From IMG/VR virus record IMGVR_UViG_3300036767_001238, positions 1-58,881 of that record: a DNA stretch of 58,881 nt; one strand, 5' to 3'. The notes below the pieces were generated by a model. That model did not search any database and was not told where the DNA came from. It saw only the letters and a list, made by a program, of their open reading frames with translations. Position 1 is the stretch's first letter. Each line of letters starts with the position of its first letter. The stretch comes from a virus. A program made the position numbers and the translations under genes. Positions 9,206 through 18,031 of this stretch are shown here, piece by piece.

Positions 9206-9432
9206 TTTTCGCCCTCCCCTGAGATGGGCTGGCCCGACGTTCTGAAGCAGTGGGTGTCGAGCAACAGCACGGTGACACCGTCAGCCTCGGCGGCGGCACG
9301 AATTCGGTCATGACTAATGACAGCCGCGTCCTCGCATGCGGCAAAGGTGCGCATCACCCCCGGATAGAGATCAGACCCGCAGGCCAGAGCCTCGCCAATC
9401 GATATGCACGCGGAAACGATCAAGACCCACAT
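9202..9432 (-). CDS. small secreted protein in lysis cassette
   Basis: 76 residues with a short hydrophobic N-terminal segment (MWVLIVSACISIGEALACGS) that looks like a signal peptide, then about 55 polar residues with several cysteines. It is sandwiched between endolysin and i-spanin with one-base and ATGA overlaps. ATG 9432 is preferred; a GTG one codon upstream is also possible. The function is unknown. A periplasmic lysis accessory or regulator would fit its place, but nothing in the sequence proves it. Confidence 0.6.
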   Translation of the reverse strand: MWVLIVSACISIGEALACGSDLYPGVMRTFAACEDAAVISHDRIRAAAEADGVTVLLLDTHCFRTSGQPISGEGEK

Positions 9433-10364
9433 CACGGGGTCTTCCCGCTGCGATGATCTTCAATCCGGGCATTGCGGGCTTTCAGGGCGTAGAAGATAAC
9501 GCCAATGAACACAGCCACCCCGACCCAGGGCAATGCCGCTTGTACGGCGTCCGTCAGCCCAACCAGATCCAGCACCCGCTCCGCGGTATCACGCGCTTCT
9601 TCTGCCTGAGTCAGCACCGGTGCAATCTGCGCGGCCACAGAACCTGCAGCACCCAGGACGCCAAGCCCCACCTGGGCATTCGCCGCCGTGACAATGCGAC
9701 TGCCTTCTGGCACGCCCGCGGCCCGTTCCGGCGCGACCGGCCGCGGCCCCGCCGTCGTCAGTGCCTTCGTCAGTGCCACATCGATGATCGGCACAAGTGG
9801 CATCCCATGGTCATCGCGAAACGCCAGGATCGCCGCGCGGGTGCGAGGCCCGACCTGACCATCAACCTGGCCCACCTCGTGATAGCCAAGCGCTTTGAGG
9901 CGTGCCTGTACTTCACGCACCGAGAGCGTCACGGCTGGCGCCACATTGCCCGCGCGCCGCACCCCGAGCAGCCGCGATTTCGCATAGCGCTGGATATTGA
10001 CGGCATCGGACTGGTTGCCGCCCAGAACCTCAATCATGGAGCCTGCCGCCTTCACGAAGAATCCGACATGGCCCTGCCAGGCTTTCGAGCTCCGCGAAAA
10101 GACGACGATGTCGCCTGTCTGCGCATCCGCCAGATCAACGGGAATGCCCCACTGGAGATAGGACCGCGCGTTAAGGCGTCGAGTGGAGCTCAACCCAGCC
10201 TTTTCCAAGCAGTGGCCCACGAAAGCCGCACACCAGGCGACAGAGTCATGTTCCACCCAGTCATGTCCAACCGAGGCATACATATCCATAATGGCGGGAT
10301 TGTCTTCAGGCCCCAGGCCCTCGGTGGTGCCGATGTAGGATTGGGCGATTTCAAAAGGGGTCAT
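9432..10364 (-). CDS. endolysin: NlpC/P60-CHAP-like amidase/peptidase, PG-binding domain, C-terminal membrane span
   Basis: 310 residues. Residues 1-130 match the TIGR02594-type Cys peptidase fold: Cys45 (SVAWCAAFVGHC), His99 (WQGHVGFF) and Asn117 (LGGNQSD) are the likely catalytic residues. Residues about 147-185 form a peptidoglycan_binding_1 domain (REVQARLKALGY, VGPRTRAAILAFR). A linker leads to one strong C-terminal membrane span (about 279-296, LPWVGVAVFIGVIFYALKA) and a basic tail. There is no N-terminal signal, so release would depend on the holin or on this tail span. It cleaves the host wall at lysis. The C-terminal anchor is unusual for a soluble endolysin. Confidence 0.85.
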   Translation of the reverse strand: MTPFEIAQSYIGTTEGLGPEDNPAIMDMYASVGHDWVEHDSVAWCAAFVGHCLEKAGLSSTRRLNARSYLQWGIPVDLADAQTGDIVVFSRSSKAWQGHVGFFVKAAGSMIEVLGGNQSDAVNIQRYAKSRLLGVRRAGNVAPAVTLSVREVQARLKALGYHEVGQVDGQVGPRTRAAILAFRDDHGMPLVPIIDVALTKALTTAGPRPVAPERAAGVPEGSRIVTAANAQVGLGVLGAAGSVAAQIAPVLTQAEEARDTAERVLDLVGLTDAVQAALPWVGVAVFIGVIFYALKARNARIEDHRSGKTP

Positions 10365-10380
10365 GCGAGCCTCCTTGCAA

Positions 10381-10408
10381 AAGAAAACGCCGCCCCCGAG
10401 GACGGCGT
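10381..10408 (-). terminator. rho-independent terminator between holin and endolysin genes
   Basis: On the minus strand, ACGCCG pairs with CGGCGT across a 10-base loop and is followed by TTTTCTTTT. It lies between the holin gene (10438-10749) and the endolysin gene, inside the late unit. A partial terminator here could lower or delay expression of endolysin, spanins and fibres. Confidence 0.65.
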
Positions 10409-10437
10409 GTGATCAGGCGATCGATGTTGGGCGGGTG

Positions 10438-10749
10438 CTATTTCTTGCAACCGATCCAGGCGCAGAGCAGGCTTTCGGCGCCACGGGGCCCGAGATAGGC
10501 GAGCGTGGCGACAAACCCGGTTGAGACCGGCTGGGTCAGACCGATGTAATTTGCCGCGGCATCACCGATCAGCGCCATGCCCACGGCGACAGGAATTTCC
10601 CACAGGAGTTCCTTGCCGAAGAAGCGGCGGTTGCCGAGTTTCACCTCGCCGGAATGCCACATGAGCCGGCCGGTGAAGGCACCGATCAGGGTGGTGATGG
10701 CCCCGCCAAAGAGGTGGTTGATGGTTTCGATAAAACTGTTGTCCGGCAT
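10438..10749 (-). CDS. LydA-like holin (holin superfamily III)
   Basis: 103 residues resembling the P1 LydA family (Phage_holin_3_3). It has an N-terminal segment (INHLFGGAITTLIGAFTGRL), a short charged stretch with KELLWEIPVAVGMALIGDAA, and a third hydrophobic segment near the C-terminus (STGFVATLAYLGPRGAESLL). It oligomerises in the inner membrane to set lysis timing and release the endolysin encoded next. It lies directly after the tail gene D, the usual place for the lysis module in P2-like tails. Confidence 0.75.
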   Translation of the reverse strand: MPDNSFIETINHLFGGAITTLIGAFTGRLMWHSGEVKLGNRRFFGKELLWEIPVAVGMALIGDAAANYIGLTQPVSTGFVATLAYLGPRGAESLLCAWIGCKK

Positions 10750-10767
10750 CTCCCTGCCTCCTTGGTC

Positions 10768-11853
10768 TCAGAACGGCCCGGTTGCATCCGGATCGATGAT
10801 GGGCGGCACATTCGAGCTTGGCGCCGCCGGTGCGGTGGTCTCCGCCCGCACATCTGTGCCTGCGCCTTGGCTTGGCTGTTTCAGCTCCAAGGTGGTGACA
10901 AAGCCGCCCGCGCGCGTCAGCGTGTGGGTCACCGCTTCAATGCGATAGGACCCATCGACACCGGGCCGTGTGCCAGACACAAGGCACAGCCCATCGGGCA
11001 TCGCCGCCGTATTGCCCTCGATGACCACTGTGCCTTCACCTGCATCTCGAGCCGTCGTGGCGGCATCGCTCTCACCCTGCTGGGTGGTTTCCAACTCGCC
11101 CGCCCGGGCGAAGCGATCTGCGTAGATGCATAGAACATCGACGCCTGTTTCGCGCTCGACAACCTGCCAAGCCCCGGCCGCCACATCATACCAGCGCCCA
11201 CGGACCGCCCCGAACTGTGGGCGACCGAGGCTAGGGGCAATGTCCCAGCTTTGCAGATTCTGACCCCAAGTGGCGGCAATGGCCGTCGCGTAATCGGCGT
11301 TACGTTTTGAGAGCACAATCCGCCCGCCGGTGACGCGGAAATTGCCACCGATTTCACGAGCGAGCCGCTCGCCCATGGCGATCAGGCTTTCGTCGCGCAT
11401 CTCGAAATAGCCGCGGGTGAGATTACGCAGCGCCGGATCGATCTCGATCTGCGTGATGCCCGCATGCACCGCCGCCTCGCGCAGGATCGTTTCCACCGTC
11501 GCCCCATCCCAATGGCGCTGCTGGCCTTCTTTGGCCCGGCCTGTCGTATCCATGCCTTTTGCCGTGATGCGGAGACGTCGGCCAGAACTGCGGGTGCCGG
11601 AGGATTTCACCTCATCGACCGTGCCCTCGAAAACGACACGCAGCCCCTCGCTCTCCCAGCCAAGCGCAATCGACACGAGCGCGCCGATCTGGGGCAGAAC
11701 TATGCGCCCATCGGTATCATCAATCTCCAAATCCGCGCTGTCAGTATGGGTGCCCACCTTGTCCGAGACCTGCAAACCCAAAAGGACCGGCATTAGCGTC
11801 GTGGTGATATTCGAGCCCGCAACGGTCACGTTGAATAGCGCATGCTTTGACAT
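10768..11853 (-). CDS. D: P2 gpD-like tail (late control) protein
   Basis: 361 residues, the normal size for the gpD / VgrG-N-like hub protein of contractile tails. It begins with a beta-barrel pattern (NVTVAGSNITTTLMPVLLGLQVSDKVGTHTDSADLEIDD, split by natural turns) typical of the family. A central helical stretch (ETILREAAVHAGI) and a C-terminal region ending in disordered Ala/Pro follow. It forms the baseplate hub between the gpV spike and the tube. Order X, then D, matches P2. Confidence 0.85.
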   Translation of the reverse strand: MSKHALFNVTVAGSNITTTLMPVLLGLQVSDKVGTHTDSADLEIDDTDGRIVLPQIGALVSIALGWESEGLRVVFEGTVDEVKSSGTRSSGRRLRITAKGMDTTGRAKEGQQRHWDGATVETILREAAVHAGITQIEIDPALRNLTRGYFEMRDESLIAMGERLAREIGGNFRVTGGRIVLSKRNADYATAIAATWGQNLQSWDIAPSLGRPQFGAVRGRWYDVAAGAWQVVERETGVDVLCIYADRFARAGELETTQQGESDAATTARDAGEGTVVIEGNTAAMPDGLCLVSGTRPGVDGSYRIEAVTHTLTRAGGFVTTLELKQPSQGAGTDVRAETTAPAAPSSNVPPIIDPDATGPF

Positions 11854-11865
11854 GATCCACCTGCC

Positions 11866-12093
11866 TCACCAAAGCCGGATCGGATCCAGAACCTGCTGCT
11901 CCCGCGGGATCGGTATCGGCATCTCGAAGCTTGTGCCCACCGGCAGGGTCTGGCCCAGATCGGCAAGCCCCGGGTTCAGATCGTAGATCGCCTCCACGAG
12001 CCCCAGCATTGGCCGTTTGAACCTGCGCCAAACGAGGGTCGCAACAGTTAGCCCTTCGCCTTCCACGGTCACGGTTTCGATCACCTGGTCCAT
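11866..12093 (-). CDS. X: P2 gpX-like tail protein (LysM-like)
   Basis: 75 residues, close to the P2 gpX length of about 70. The motif VATLVWRRFKRPMLGLVEAIYDLNPGLAD (residues about 17-46, quoted across two adjoining blocks) and the Pro-rich end (FEMPIPIPR) fit the tail_X/LysM-like family that helps tail completion. It overlaps the end of gpU by 13 bases. Confidence 0.85.
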   Translation of the reverse strand: MDQVIETVTVEGEGLTVATLVWRRFKRPMLGLVEAIYDLNPGLADLGQTLPVGTSFEMPIPIPREQQVLDPIRLW

Positions 12094-12512
12094 AGGAGCA
12101 CATCTGCCAGAAGAGAGAAGAAGGACCCCGCGCTTGGCGCACTGGCCCGTTTCACCGTGATGTCGACATCGATCACTTTGCCGACGCCATTGCGGCCCAG
12201 ATAGGAGGCGCGCTCGGTCACCGAGAGGATATTGACCCAGCCCATCAAGGCCCCATCGCCCCGCATCATATATTGCGGCCGTCCCGAGGCGCGGGCTTGC
12301 GACAAAAGCGTCAGCTGACCCATGCCACCAAACTTTTCTGGATAGAGCCGCGCCTTGATCGTCCAGCTTTCCGGGCCTTCGCCGACATATTCAAGGATGG
12401 GTCGCGCGCCGAGCACGGGCTTTTCGGCAAAGCTGGCCTCCGTGCCGTGGCTATAGCCATCGGTGTTGAAGGGCAGGATTTCGAACTGGACCGGACCAAG
12501 CATCATCAGCAT
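12081..12512 (-). CDS. U: P2 gpU-like tail protein
   Basis: 143 residues starting at ATG 12512, which shares one base with the stop of the tape measure gene (TGATG). The N-terminus (MLMMLGPVQFEILPFNTDGY) and the segment LGARPILEYVGEGPESWTIK are characteristic of the phage_P2 gpU family, which caps or completes the tail tube. Order tape measure, U, X, D is that of P2. Confidence 0.88.
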   Translation of the reverse strand: MLMMLGPVQFEILPFNTDGYSHGTEASFAEKPVLGARPILEYVGEGPESWTIKARLYPEKFGGMGQLTLLSQARASGRPQYMMRGDGALMGWVNILSVTERASYLGRNGVGKVIDVDITVKRASAPSAGSFFSLLADVLLWTR

Positions 12513-14950
12513 CAGGCAAACCTCAGCCCGGTATCGGCATAGACCCCACGAAACGCTTCGCGGATCTGGTCCCGTAGTTGGCGGGTGATTTCCGCGGCAA
12601 GCTGCTGCGGGTCCGCCGTCGCGCCCGTGATGGTGATCGGCGCATTGACCGAGACCTCCACCGGCCCCGTACCGCCCATACTGCCTGTCGGGTTCACATA
12701 GCCATTGCGATTGGCCGTAATGAGCTCCGGCCCACGCTCGCCCACCAGATAAGTGCCACCGCGCGAGATGGGCCCACCGGCGGCCCGGGTGCCATCAATA
12801 CCGGAGAATTCATCGACAGCCACGGCTGGGGATTCATCCCCACCGCCAAGCCAGGCCGGCATCGACGGCCAGCGGATTATGTTCGAAAGGTCAATATTGC
12901 CGATCGCATCGACAATGCGGCTTGGGATGCCCCGGATCCAGGCGATCAGCTCTTCGAACTTGGCGACCATGCCATCCCAAAGCGCCTGGATTGCCTCAAG
13001 CCCCTTGTCGTAGAGCCCGGTAACCAGCCCCGCAAAACCGTCAATGATCCGGCCGGTCAGATTGGACGCGTTTTGCGCAATGCGGGCCTGCTCTTCTTCT
13101 GAGAGTACCTCTTGCTCAAAAAGCCCGGAGCTGAAGAACCCGGTGATTGCGTCGACCGCCGCCCCGAGGGCTGATCCCAACCCCGAGAAAGCGCCCGAGA
13201 TGGCATCAGTGATCGGCGTCAGAAAGCTGAGCTTTTCGCCGAGCCAGTCGAGCGGGCCCTGCAAGCGCTCAGAGATCGCTTGGCCGACGCCAGAAAGCGT
13301 GGCCGTGATCCGGTCCCAATAGCGGTAAATCGTGAAGCCTGCCGCAGCAACGGCTGCCGCCACCGCTGCAAAAGTCGCCCAAACCGGCGCCGAAATCGTC
13401 GCCACCGCCGTCCCGATCGCGGCAATGCCAGAGGACAGCGCCCCAACACCCGGGACCGCCAGCGCAATGCCGGTCAGGCCCGCACGAAGCCGCCCCAGCG
13501 TCCCGAGGGGCTGTCCACCCATCGCCGCCAAGGCCGACTGCAGCCCGATCATTTCCGTGGCAGCGGTTCGCGCGCCAATGGCTGCGCGTCCGATGGTGTT
13601 GTAACCCGCCGCAATCATCGACAGCAGACCGCCGCGGCCAAAGAGCCCTGCGAATTGCAGCGCCGACATCGCGCCTTTGAAGGCGATGACCGCCGCAGTG
13701 GCGCCCACCACCGCGAGTGTCACCTCCGGATAGGCGGCCGCCAATTCCGAGATCCGCAGGATCAGCGGGGTGATCGCCTCTGCCAGCGAGGTGATCGCCG
13801 GCATCAGCGCATTGCCAATCGTGACCTGCAGTTCGGTCAGCACGTTATGGAACCGCTGCATATTGGCCTGGAAGGTGTTGTTGCGCGCCTCGAACTCGGC
13901 AAAGGCGGAGCCCGCGTAATTGGCGCGATCGCCCACCATCCCAAGCGTGTCTTCGACAAGGCCGAGGTTGGTTAGGAGCGGCCCCAGGGCCCTGGCTTCA
14001 TTGCCAAAGAGCTGGCTCGAAATTGCGGCCTGTTGTTCACGCGGGATCTGGCTGATGCGGCGCAGCACATCAAGCGTCGTGCCCACCGCGTCTTCCTGCA
14101 TGCGCCGTGCGACAGCTTCTGCATCAAGCCCAAGCTCTTGAAACGCCTCCCGTTGTGCGCGCGTCGCCGCCGAGCCGCGGGTCAAGGCCGCCCCCATGTT
14201 CCGGAAACTCGTCGCCGCCACCTCACTTTGTGCGCCTGCGGCGAGCATTGCGGAGGCAAAGGCCGAGGTCTCTTCGGCAGAAAACCCGAAGAGCGTCGCC
14301 TGCGCCCCAACGCGGCGGACCACATCAAGAATATCAGCCGCACTCGAGGCCTGACTGTTGGAAAGATGGTTCATGGCATCCGCCAGAGAAACCGTCTCAT
14401 CGATCGTGAGCCCCAGGGCCGTCATCAGGTTCGCCATAGAGGCGCCGGCCTGATCAGCGCTGATGTCGAACGCCACCCCGATCCGCGCGGCAGCATCGGT
14501 GAAGCGAACTAGGTCTTGCCCCGCAATGCCTGCCTGTCCGGCCGCGGCGGCAATTTCAGCCAGGCCCGTCACCGCAATAGGAATGTCGCGCGACAGAGCA
14601 AAGAGATCCTGCTGGAACTGACTGAAGCCCTCGGGTGTCGGAAAATCCACCACCTTGCGCACATCCGCCATGGCGCTTTCAAATTCTGACGCCGCGGCAA
14701 TCGGACCACCGATGGCTTCGCGCAGCGCATAGAAGCTGGCGGCCGCATCGACCAGCCCACCCCGTGCAGTGGCCAGCGCGCGATTGTTGCGCGTGATCGC
14801 AGCGTTCAACCGGTCGCCGAAGGTCATCGGCAGACCGTTGTTTTCTCGGATGCGGGTGGAAATGCCGGCGAGCGCACTGGCCGCTTGGCGCGCAGGGCTC
14901 GTCACGCGATCGAGCAGCTCGATCACCAGCTGGGAGGTCAGCGTTGCCAA
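12512..14950 (-). CDS. T: tail tape measure protein (TP901/P2 gpT type)
   Basis: 812 residues. The N-terminal half carries the TP901 tape-measure core (SEFESAMADVRKVVDF through IAAAAGQAGIAGQDL, about residues 85-170). Helical Ala-rich regions follow, with two hydrophobic segments (around residues 410-435 and 510-535) that may insert in the host membrane at DNA ejection. The C-terminus has a GGTYLVGERGPELI-type motif common at tape-measure ends. It sets tail length and occupies the tube lumen. It follows the gpE/E' frameshift pair, as in P2. Confidence 0.9.
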   Translation of the reverse strand: MATLTSQLVIELLDRVTSPARQAASALAGISTRIRENNGLPMTFGDRLNAAITRNNRALATARGGLVDAAASFYALREAIGGPIAAASEFESAMADVRKVVDFPTPEGFSQFQQDLFALSRDIPIAVTGLAEIAAAAGQAGIAGQDLVRFTDAAARIGVAFDISADQAGASMANLMTALGLTIDETVSLADAMNHLSNSQASSAADILDVVRRVGAQATLFGFSAEETSAFASAMLAAGAQSEVAATSFRNMGAALTRGSAATRAQREAFQELGLDAEAVARRMQEDAVGTTLDVLRRISQIPREQQAAISSQLFGNEARALGPLLTNLGLVEDTLGMVGDRANYAGSAFAEFEARNNTFQANMQRFHNVLTELQVTIGNALMPAITSLAEAITPLILRISELAAAYPEVTLAVVGATAAVIAFKGAMSALQFAGLFGRGGLLSMIAAGYNTIGRAAIGARTAATEMIGLQSALAAMGGQPLGTLGRLRAGLTGIALAVPGVGALSSGIAAIGTAVATISAPVWATFAAVAAAVAAAGFTIYRYWDRITATLSGVGQAISERLQGPLDWLGEKLSFLTPITDAISGAFSGLGSALGAAVDAITGFFSSGLFEQEVLSEEEQARIAQNASNLTGRIIDGFAGLVTGLYDKGLEAIQALWDGMVAKFEELIAWIRGIPSRIVDAIGNIDLSNIIRWPSMPAWLGGGDESPAVAVDEFSGIDGTRAAGGPISRGGTYLVGERGPELITANRNGYVNPTGSMGGTGPVEVSVNAPITITGATADPQQLAAEITRQLRDQIREAFRGVYADTGLRFA

Positions 14951-14960
14951 GGGGTCAGGC

Positions 14961-15125
14961 TCACTTCAGTATTGCGGCGCGCGCCAGGCGACGGGCCTCG
15001 GCATGCCAAAGCACCAGCTCCGGCCAGTCCATGTCCATCAGATCCGTGATCGGCGTGTTCAACCAGTGGGCGGTTTCGGCTGTGACAGCGCGCCAGTCGC
15101 AGATGCCGTGCCCTTTGGGAAAAAA
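14961..15125 (-). CDS. gpE' extension read by -1 frameshift from gpE
   Basis: In the -1 frame relative to gpE, an open frame runs from the slippery site to a TGA at 14961-14963. Its end reads LNTPITDLMDMDWPELVLW then HAEARRLARAAILK, which matches the P2 GpE family pattern (short, with Trp-Pro and Leu-Trp-Trp/Trp-His positions). It has no good start codon of its own, so it should be made as a gpE-E' fusion that chaperones the tape measure. The gene is too short and start-less for ordinary ORF calling. Confidence 0.8.
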   Translation of the reverse strand, partial: FFPKGHGICDWRAVTAETAHWLNTPITDLMDMDWPELVLWHAEARRLARAAILK

Positions 15126-15376
15126 CCGGCGATCACCTCGGAGATCGCGGTAAAATCATCTGTGTCCATCTCCTCGATCGCTTCTCGCGGCAGATCGGTC
15201 AGAACAGCAGCCATGATGATGCCCTGTTCCAACTGATCCTCGATCCCGGCCAAGGCATCCTGCAGGGTCTTGAGATCCTTCACTTTCGGCTTCTTGACGC
15301 TGACCTCGGTGAGGGTCTGATCGCCCAAGGCGATCGGCACCGAAAGCGGCAGTCGTTTATTGTGATGCTGTGCCAT
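15059..15376 (-). CDS. E: tail assembly chaperone gpE
   Basis: 105 residues from ATG 15376, which has GAGAGG just upstream; an in-frame TTG at 15388 overlaps the tube gene and is less likely. The sequence (QTLTEVSVKKPKVKDLKTLQ, then a helical acidic stretch) fits the Phage_TAC_7 / P2 gpE family. A slippery heptamer 17 codons before its stop allows a fraction of ribosomes to continue in the -1 frame into gpE'. Both forms load onto the tape measure protein encoded next. Confidence 0.88.
   Translation of the reverse strand: MAQHHNKRLPLSVPIALGDQTLTEVSVKKPKVKDLKTLQDALAGIEDQLEQGIIMAAVLTDLPREAIEEMDTDDFTAISEVIAGFFPKGTASATGALSQPKPPTG
15119..15125 (-). other. programmed -1 ribosomal frameshift site T TTT TTC
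   Basis: On the minus strand the gpE reading frame is GGT TTT TTC CCA, giving the canonical X XXY YYZ heptamer T TTT TTC exactly in phase. The -1 frame is open from there through the gpE' segment. P2 is known to use a T TTT TTG heptamer at the same place between E and E'. The site is seen in sequence; its activity is inferred from the family. Confidence 0.85.
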
Positions 15377-15384
15377 GGGCCCTC

Positions 15385-15921
15385 TCAAAATCCGTTGGGA
15401 ATGCGCAGGATGTTGCGTTCATCGGCATTCTGGGAGGTGCCATCCACGCGCCAATCGGCGGTGAAAAAGTCCCAGTAGAGTTTCTCGACCCCGCCAAAAT
15501 GCAGCTCGTAATGCAGGATTTCCGAGATCGAATAGTCAAAGCCCTGCATTTCACCGCGTTGGAAGGCCTCGGGGTTTGCCGCCCCAAGCCGGCCTTCGAG
15601 CACGGCTTTCGCCTCGATAGCCTCGCCCGTGCGTTTTGAGCGGATCGAGCCATAGGCTGTGAATTTCTTGCGCGAGGCAGCCCCCAGCCCGAACTGGGTC
15701 AAGAGGTCCGGGTCCCAGCCCGCCAGCTTGAAGCTGGCCTCCAGTTTCTGGATACCGACGGCCACTTCGATCTGCACGCGTGACCCGCCGGGGTGATAAT
15801 CCTGAAAGCTTTCCTGCAGATTGGGCAGCTGCAACTCGGTCAGCGTCAGGTGTTTCGAGGCCGTCGGGTCCTCATCGCCGCAAAAAAGGTTTGCGGCTTC
15901 CATGATGTAGATGTTGCTCAT
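15385..15921 (-). CDS. FII: major tail tube protein (P2 gpFII)
   Basis: 178 residues, normal for gpFII. The N-terminus (MSNIYIMEAANLFCGDEDPT) and the conserved centre (QDYHPGGSRVQIEVAVGIQK) are characteristic. It polymerises into the inner tube of the contractile tail. It is preceded by the sheath gene with an 11-base gap and followed by gpE. Confidence 0.92.
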   Translation of the reverse strand: MSNIYIMEAANLFCGDEDPTASKHLTLTELQLPNLQESFQDYHPGGSRVQIEVAVGIQKLEASFKLAGWDPDLLTQFGLGAASRKKFTAYGSIRSKRTGEAIEAKAVLEGRLGAANPEAFQRGEMQGFDYSISEILHYELHFGGVEKLYWDFFTADWRVDGTSQNADERNILRIPNGF

Positions 15922-15932
15922 GCTGTGTTCCC

Positions 15933-17180
15933 TCAGCCGGTGATGGTGCCGACCTGCGCAAGCAGATCATCGAGCAGCGCGTCCAGCGCAGGGCGATAGC
16001 GGGCAGATTGAATGCCAAGATACCGCAGCACCGGCGCCTCCTCGGCCGCAAAGCTCACGGTGAACCGGCCTTGGCGCAGTTCCTCGGGCGTGTTCTGATC
16101 GCGGGTGAACTTCAACTCGAAGCCGAGGATGTCGCCATCGGCCTTGAGGTTCCGCAGCCCCGTTTCCATGGTGTTCAGGATCGCCTGAATGGTTTGGCCG
16201 GTGACGTTGAAGCGGCCAAGATAGAACCGCAGGGTCCGGAGCAGCATCAGATGAATGAAGTCCCTCCCGCGGGTGACGTTGTAAAACCGCCAGAGATCAT
16301 CTTCTCCGGCATTGTCGGTGCCAACAAAGATGAACCCACCCTGACCGATGGCGCTTTCGACGCCCATTTCACCGCGCAGGATCACGCCGATATTGGCCGA
16401 CAAGAGCCGCTGGCCCTCGGTCGCGCCGTCCGTCAGCGAGAAGTTAATCGGGCGCGATGGTCCCACAATCCCCTGCACGGGCTGGTTGGCCCAGGAGTGG
16501 AAAGGTCGGCCCTGCTTTTCGTGATCACGACGCACGCCAATGCCGATGATGGCGGGCGATGCGGGTTGAACCACACTCACGCCCTCGGCGTAGACCTTCA
16601 CTGCCGGATCGACCGGAATGAGGCGAGACGAGGAAATGGTCTCGCGCCAGTCGATGGCGTCTTGCTCTGTCGTGGCCGGGCCGTCGACCACCGCATGGGC
16701 CAAGAGCTTCTCGCAGATGGGCGGCAGCGCGGCGCAAACCGGGTTCGCCTCAGCCCCGGTGCGCTGGCTGGTGAATCCCGGCGCGCAAAGGAGCCGCGGG
16801 ATCATGCCAATCTCGGGGCCGGAGCGTAGAAAAGCCGAAAGCCCCGTCAGCGCGCCGTCGCCCACGACATTGGCAATCGTCGCCGCGGGATCGGCGCCCT
16901 CTTCGACGCGAACCAGGACCACTTTGGCCGCGACCTGGAATTCGCCAAGCTGCGCGTTGAGCAGAACCAGCGCGTCTTTCAGCGTACCTGCGTCCCCGAG
17001 CGCGGTCAGCTTGGCCGCATCGTCGGAATAGAGAAACACCGGTGTATCGGCGGGAAAGACCGATGCATCCGCATCCGGTGCGGTGCCGATAACGCCGACC
17101 ACCGACATATCGCTCCAGACCGGTGGGCGAGGCTCATTGTCGATCCGTGTGATCGAAATCCCGAAAGTCGGGTCGGACAT
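15933..17180 (-). CDS. FI: contractile tail sheath protein (P2 gpFI)
   Basis: 415 residues, close to P2 gpFI (about 396). The start region (FGISITRIDNEPRPPVWSDM, SVVGVIGTAPDAD) and the conserved C-terminal domain (DLWRFYNVTRGRDFIHLMLL, FELKFTRDQNTPEELRQG) identify the sheath family. It surrounds the tube and contracts at infection. This is direct evidence that the phage is a myovirus. Confidence 0.93.
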   Translation of the reverse strand: MSDPTFGISITRIDNEPRPPVWSDMSVVGVIGTAPDADASVFPADTPVFLYSDDAAKLTALGDAGTLKDALVLLNAQLGEFQVAAKVVLVRVEEGADPAATIANVVGDGALTGLSAFLRSGPEIGMIPRLLCAPGFTSQRTGAEANPVCAALPPICEKLLAHAVVDGPATTEQDAIDWRETISSSRLIPVDPAVKVYAEGVSVVQPASPAIIGIGVRRDHEKQGRPFHSWANQPVQGIVGPSRPINFSLTDGATEGQRLLSANIGVILRGEMGVESAIGQGGFIFVGTDNAGEDDLWRFYNVTRGRDFIHLMLLRTLRFYLGRFNVTGQTIQAILNTMETGLRNLKADGDILGFELKFTRDQNTPEELRQGRFTVSFAAEEAPVLRYLGIQSARYRPALDALLDDLLAQVGTITG

Positions 17181-17220
17181 GGCTGTCCCTCCTTGAATTT
17201 ATCAGGGCAAAAGGTGCCGG

Positions 17221-18027
17221 TCAGTAAGACCCGCCATCCACCGTGGCGATTTGGGCCTGCAACCCATCGAGCGTGCTTTGCAGATTTGAAACCTGGGCAA
17301 TCGTGTGCCCGTGGCTGCTGGCCGCCTTACTCGCGAGCTGAGCCGTGAGCGTCGGGATATCGCCGATCCCAAGCGCCACTGAGCCGGTTTGCCCATTCAC
17401 CGATGACACTGGTCCGTTTGCCAGAACGCTTTCAGCGACGGCCGCTGCATCGGCGGCATCTTGCGCCGCCTGTTGGGCCAGGAGCAACGTGTTGGCCACA
17501 TTGGCGGCCGCCTCAATCAGCGATGAGGCAAGGCCAGCGCTCGCGGAAATCACCCAGTCTTCATGCTGGGCTGCGCCGATGTTGCCATGAATGGCGACAA
17601 CCTCCCCTGCGAGCCCGCCGTTTTCGCGGGCATAAGCGGCCACCCGAAACACTGCCCAGTCGTTCAAGCTGTCCGTGCCGCCGCGGGAGATCACCACATA
17701 GGGCGTAGGCGCAAAAAGCGCGCGCGCCGGCGTGTCATTGATCTCAAAGGTGGTCTCGAGCCCGAGTGTAAGAGTCAGCGGCGTCGCTGAGGTAGCCACC
17801 AGAAACCCATTTTCTGCCGCGGCCGATGCTGTGGCCAGTGCGGGCCCGAGGACCTCATTCACCCGGGTCAGACCAAGCGTGACCAGATTGTCGGTCGCCG
17901 TGCCGATCTGGGCAAGCTGCGTATTCAGTTCCGCGAGGCTTTCCGCGATTAGTCGATAGCGGCGGTTGAAGAAATCTCGGTCGAGATCCTGATTGTCGCG
18001 CACGCGCAGATCTTCAAACCTCAGCAT
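17221..18027 (-). CDS. tail fibre/collar-like structural protein
   Basis: 268 residues. The first half (RYRLIAESLAELNTQLAQIG) is helical. The centre has a beta-rich stretch, then an Ala-rich coiled coil (about 170-205), and the C-terminal part has the fibre repeat VSSVNGQTGSVALGIGDIP followed by a second coil. This repeat type is common in shafts of phage tail fibres. It lies between the H-position protein and the sheath gene, where P2 has the fibre-assembly gene G. The exact role is unknown. Confidence 0.65.
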   Translation of the reverse strand: MLRFEDLRVRDNQDLDRDFFNRRYRLIAESLAELNTQLAQIGTATDNLVTLGLTRVNEVLGPALATASAAAENGFLVATSATPLTLTLGLETTFEINDTPARALFAPTPYVVISRGGTDSLNDWAVFRVAAYARENGGLAGEVVAIHGNIGAAQHEDWVISASAGLASSLIEAAANVANTLLLAQQAAQDAADAAAVAESVLANGPVSSVNGQTGSVALGIGDIPTLTAQLASKAASSHGHTIAQVSNLQSTLDGLQAQIATVDGGSY

Positions 18028-18031
18028 GGCG

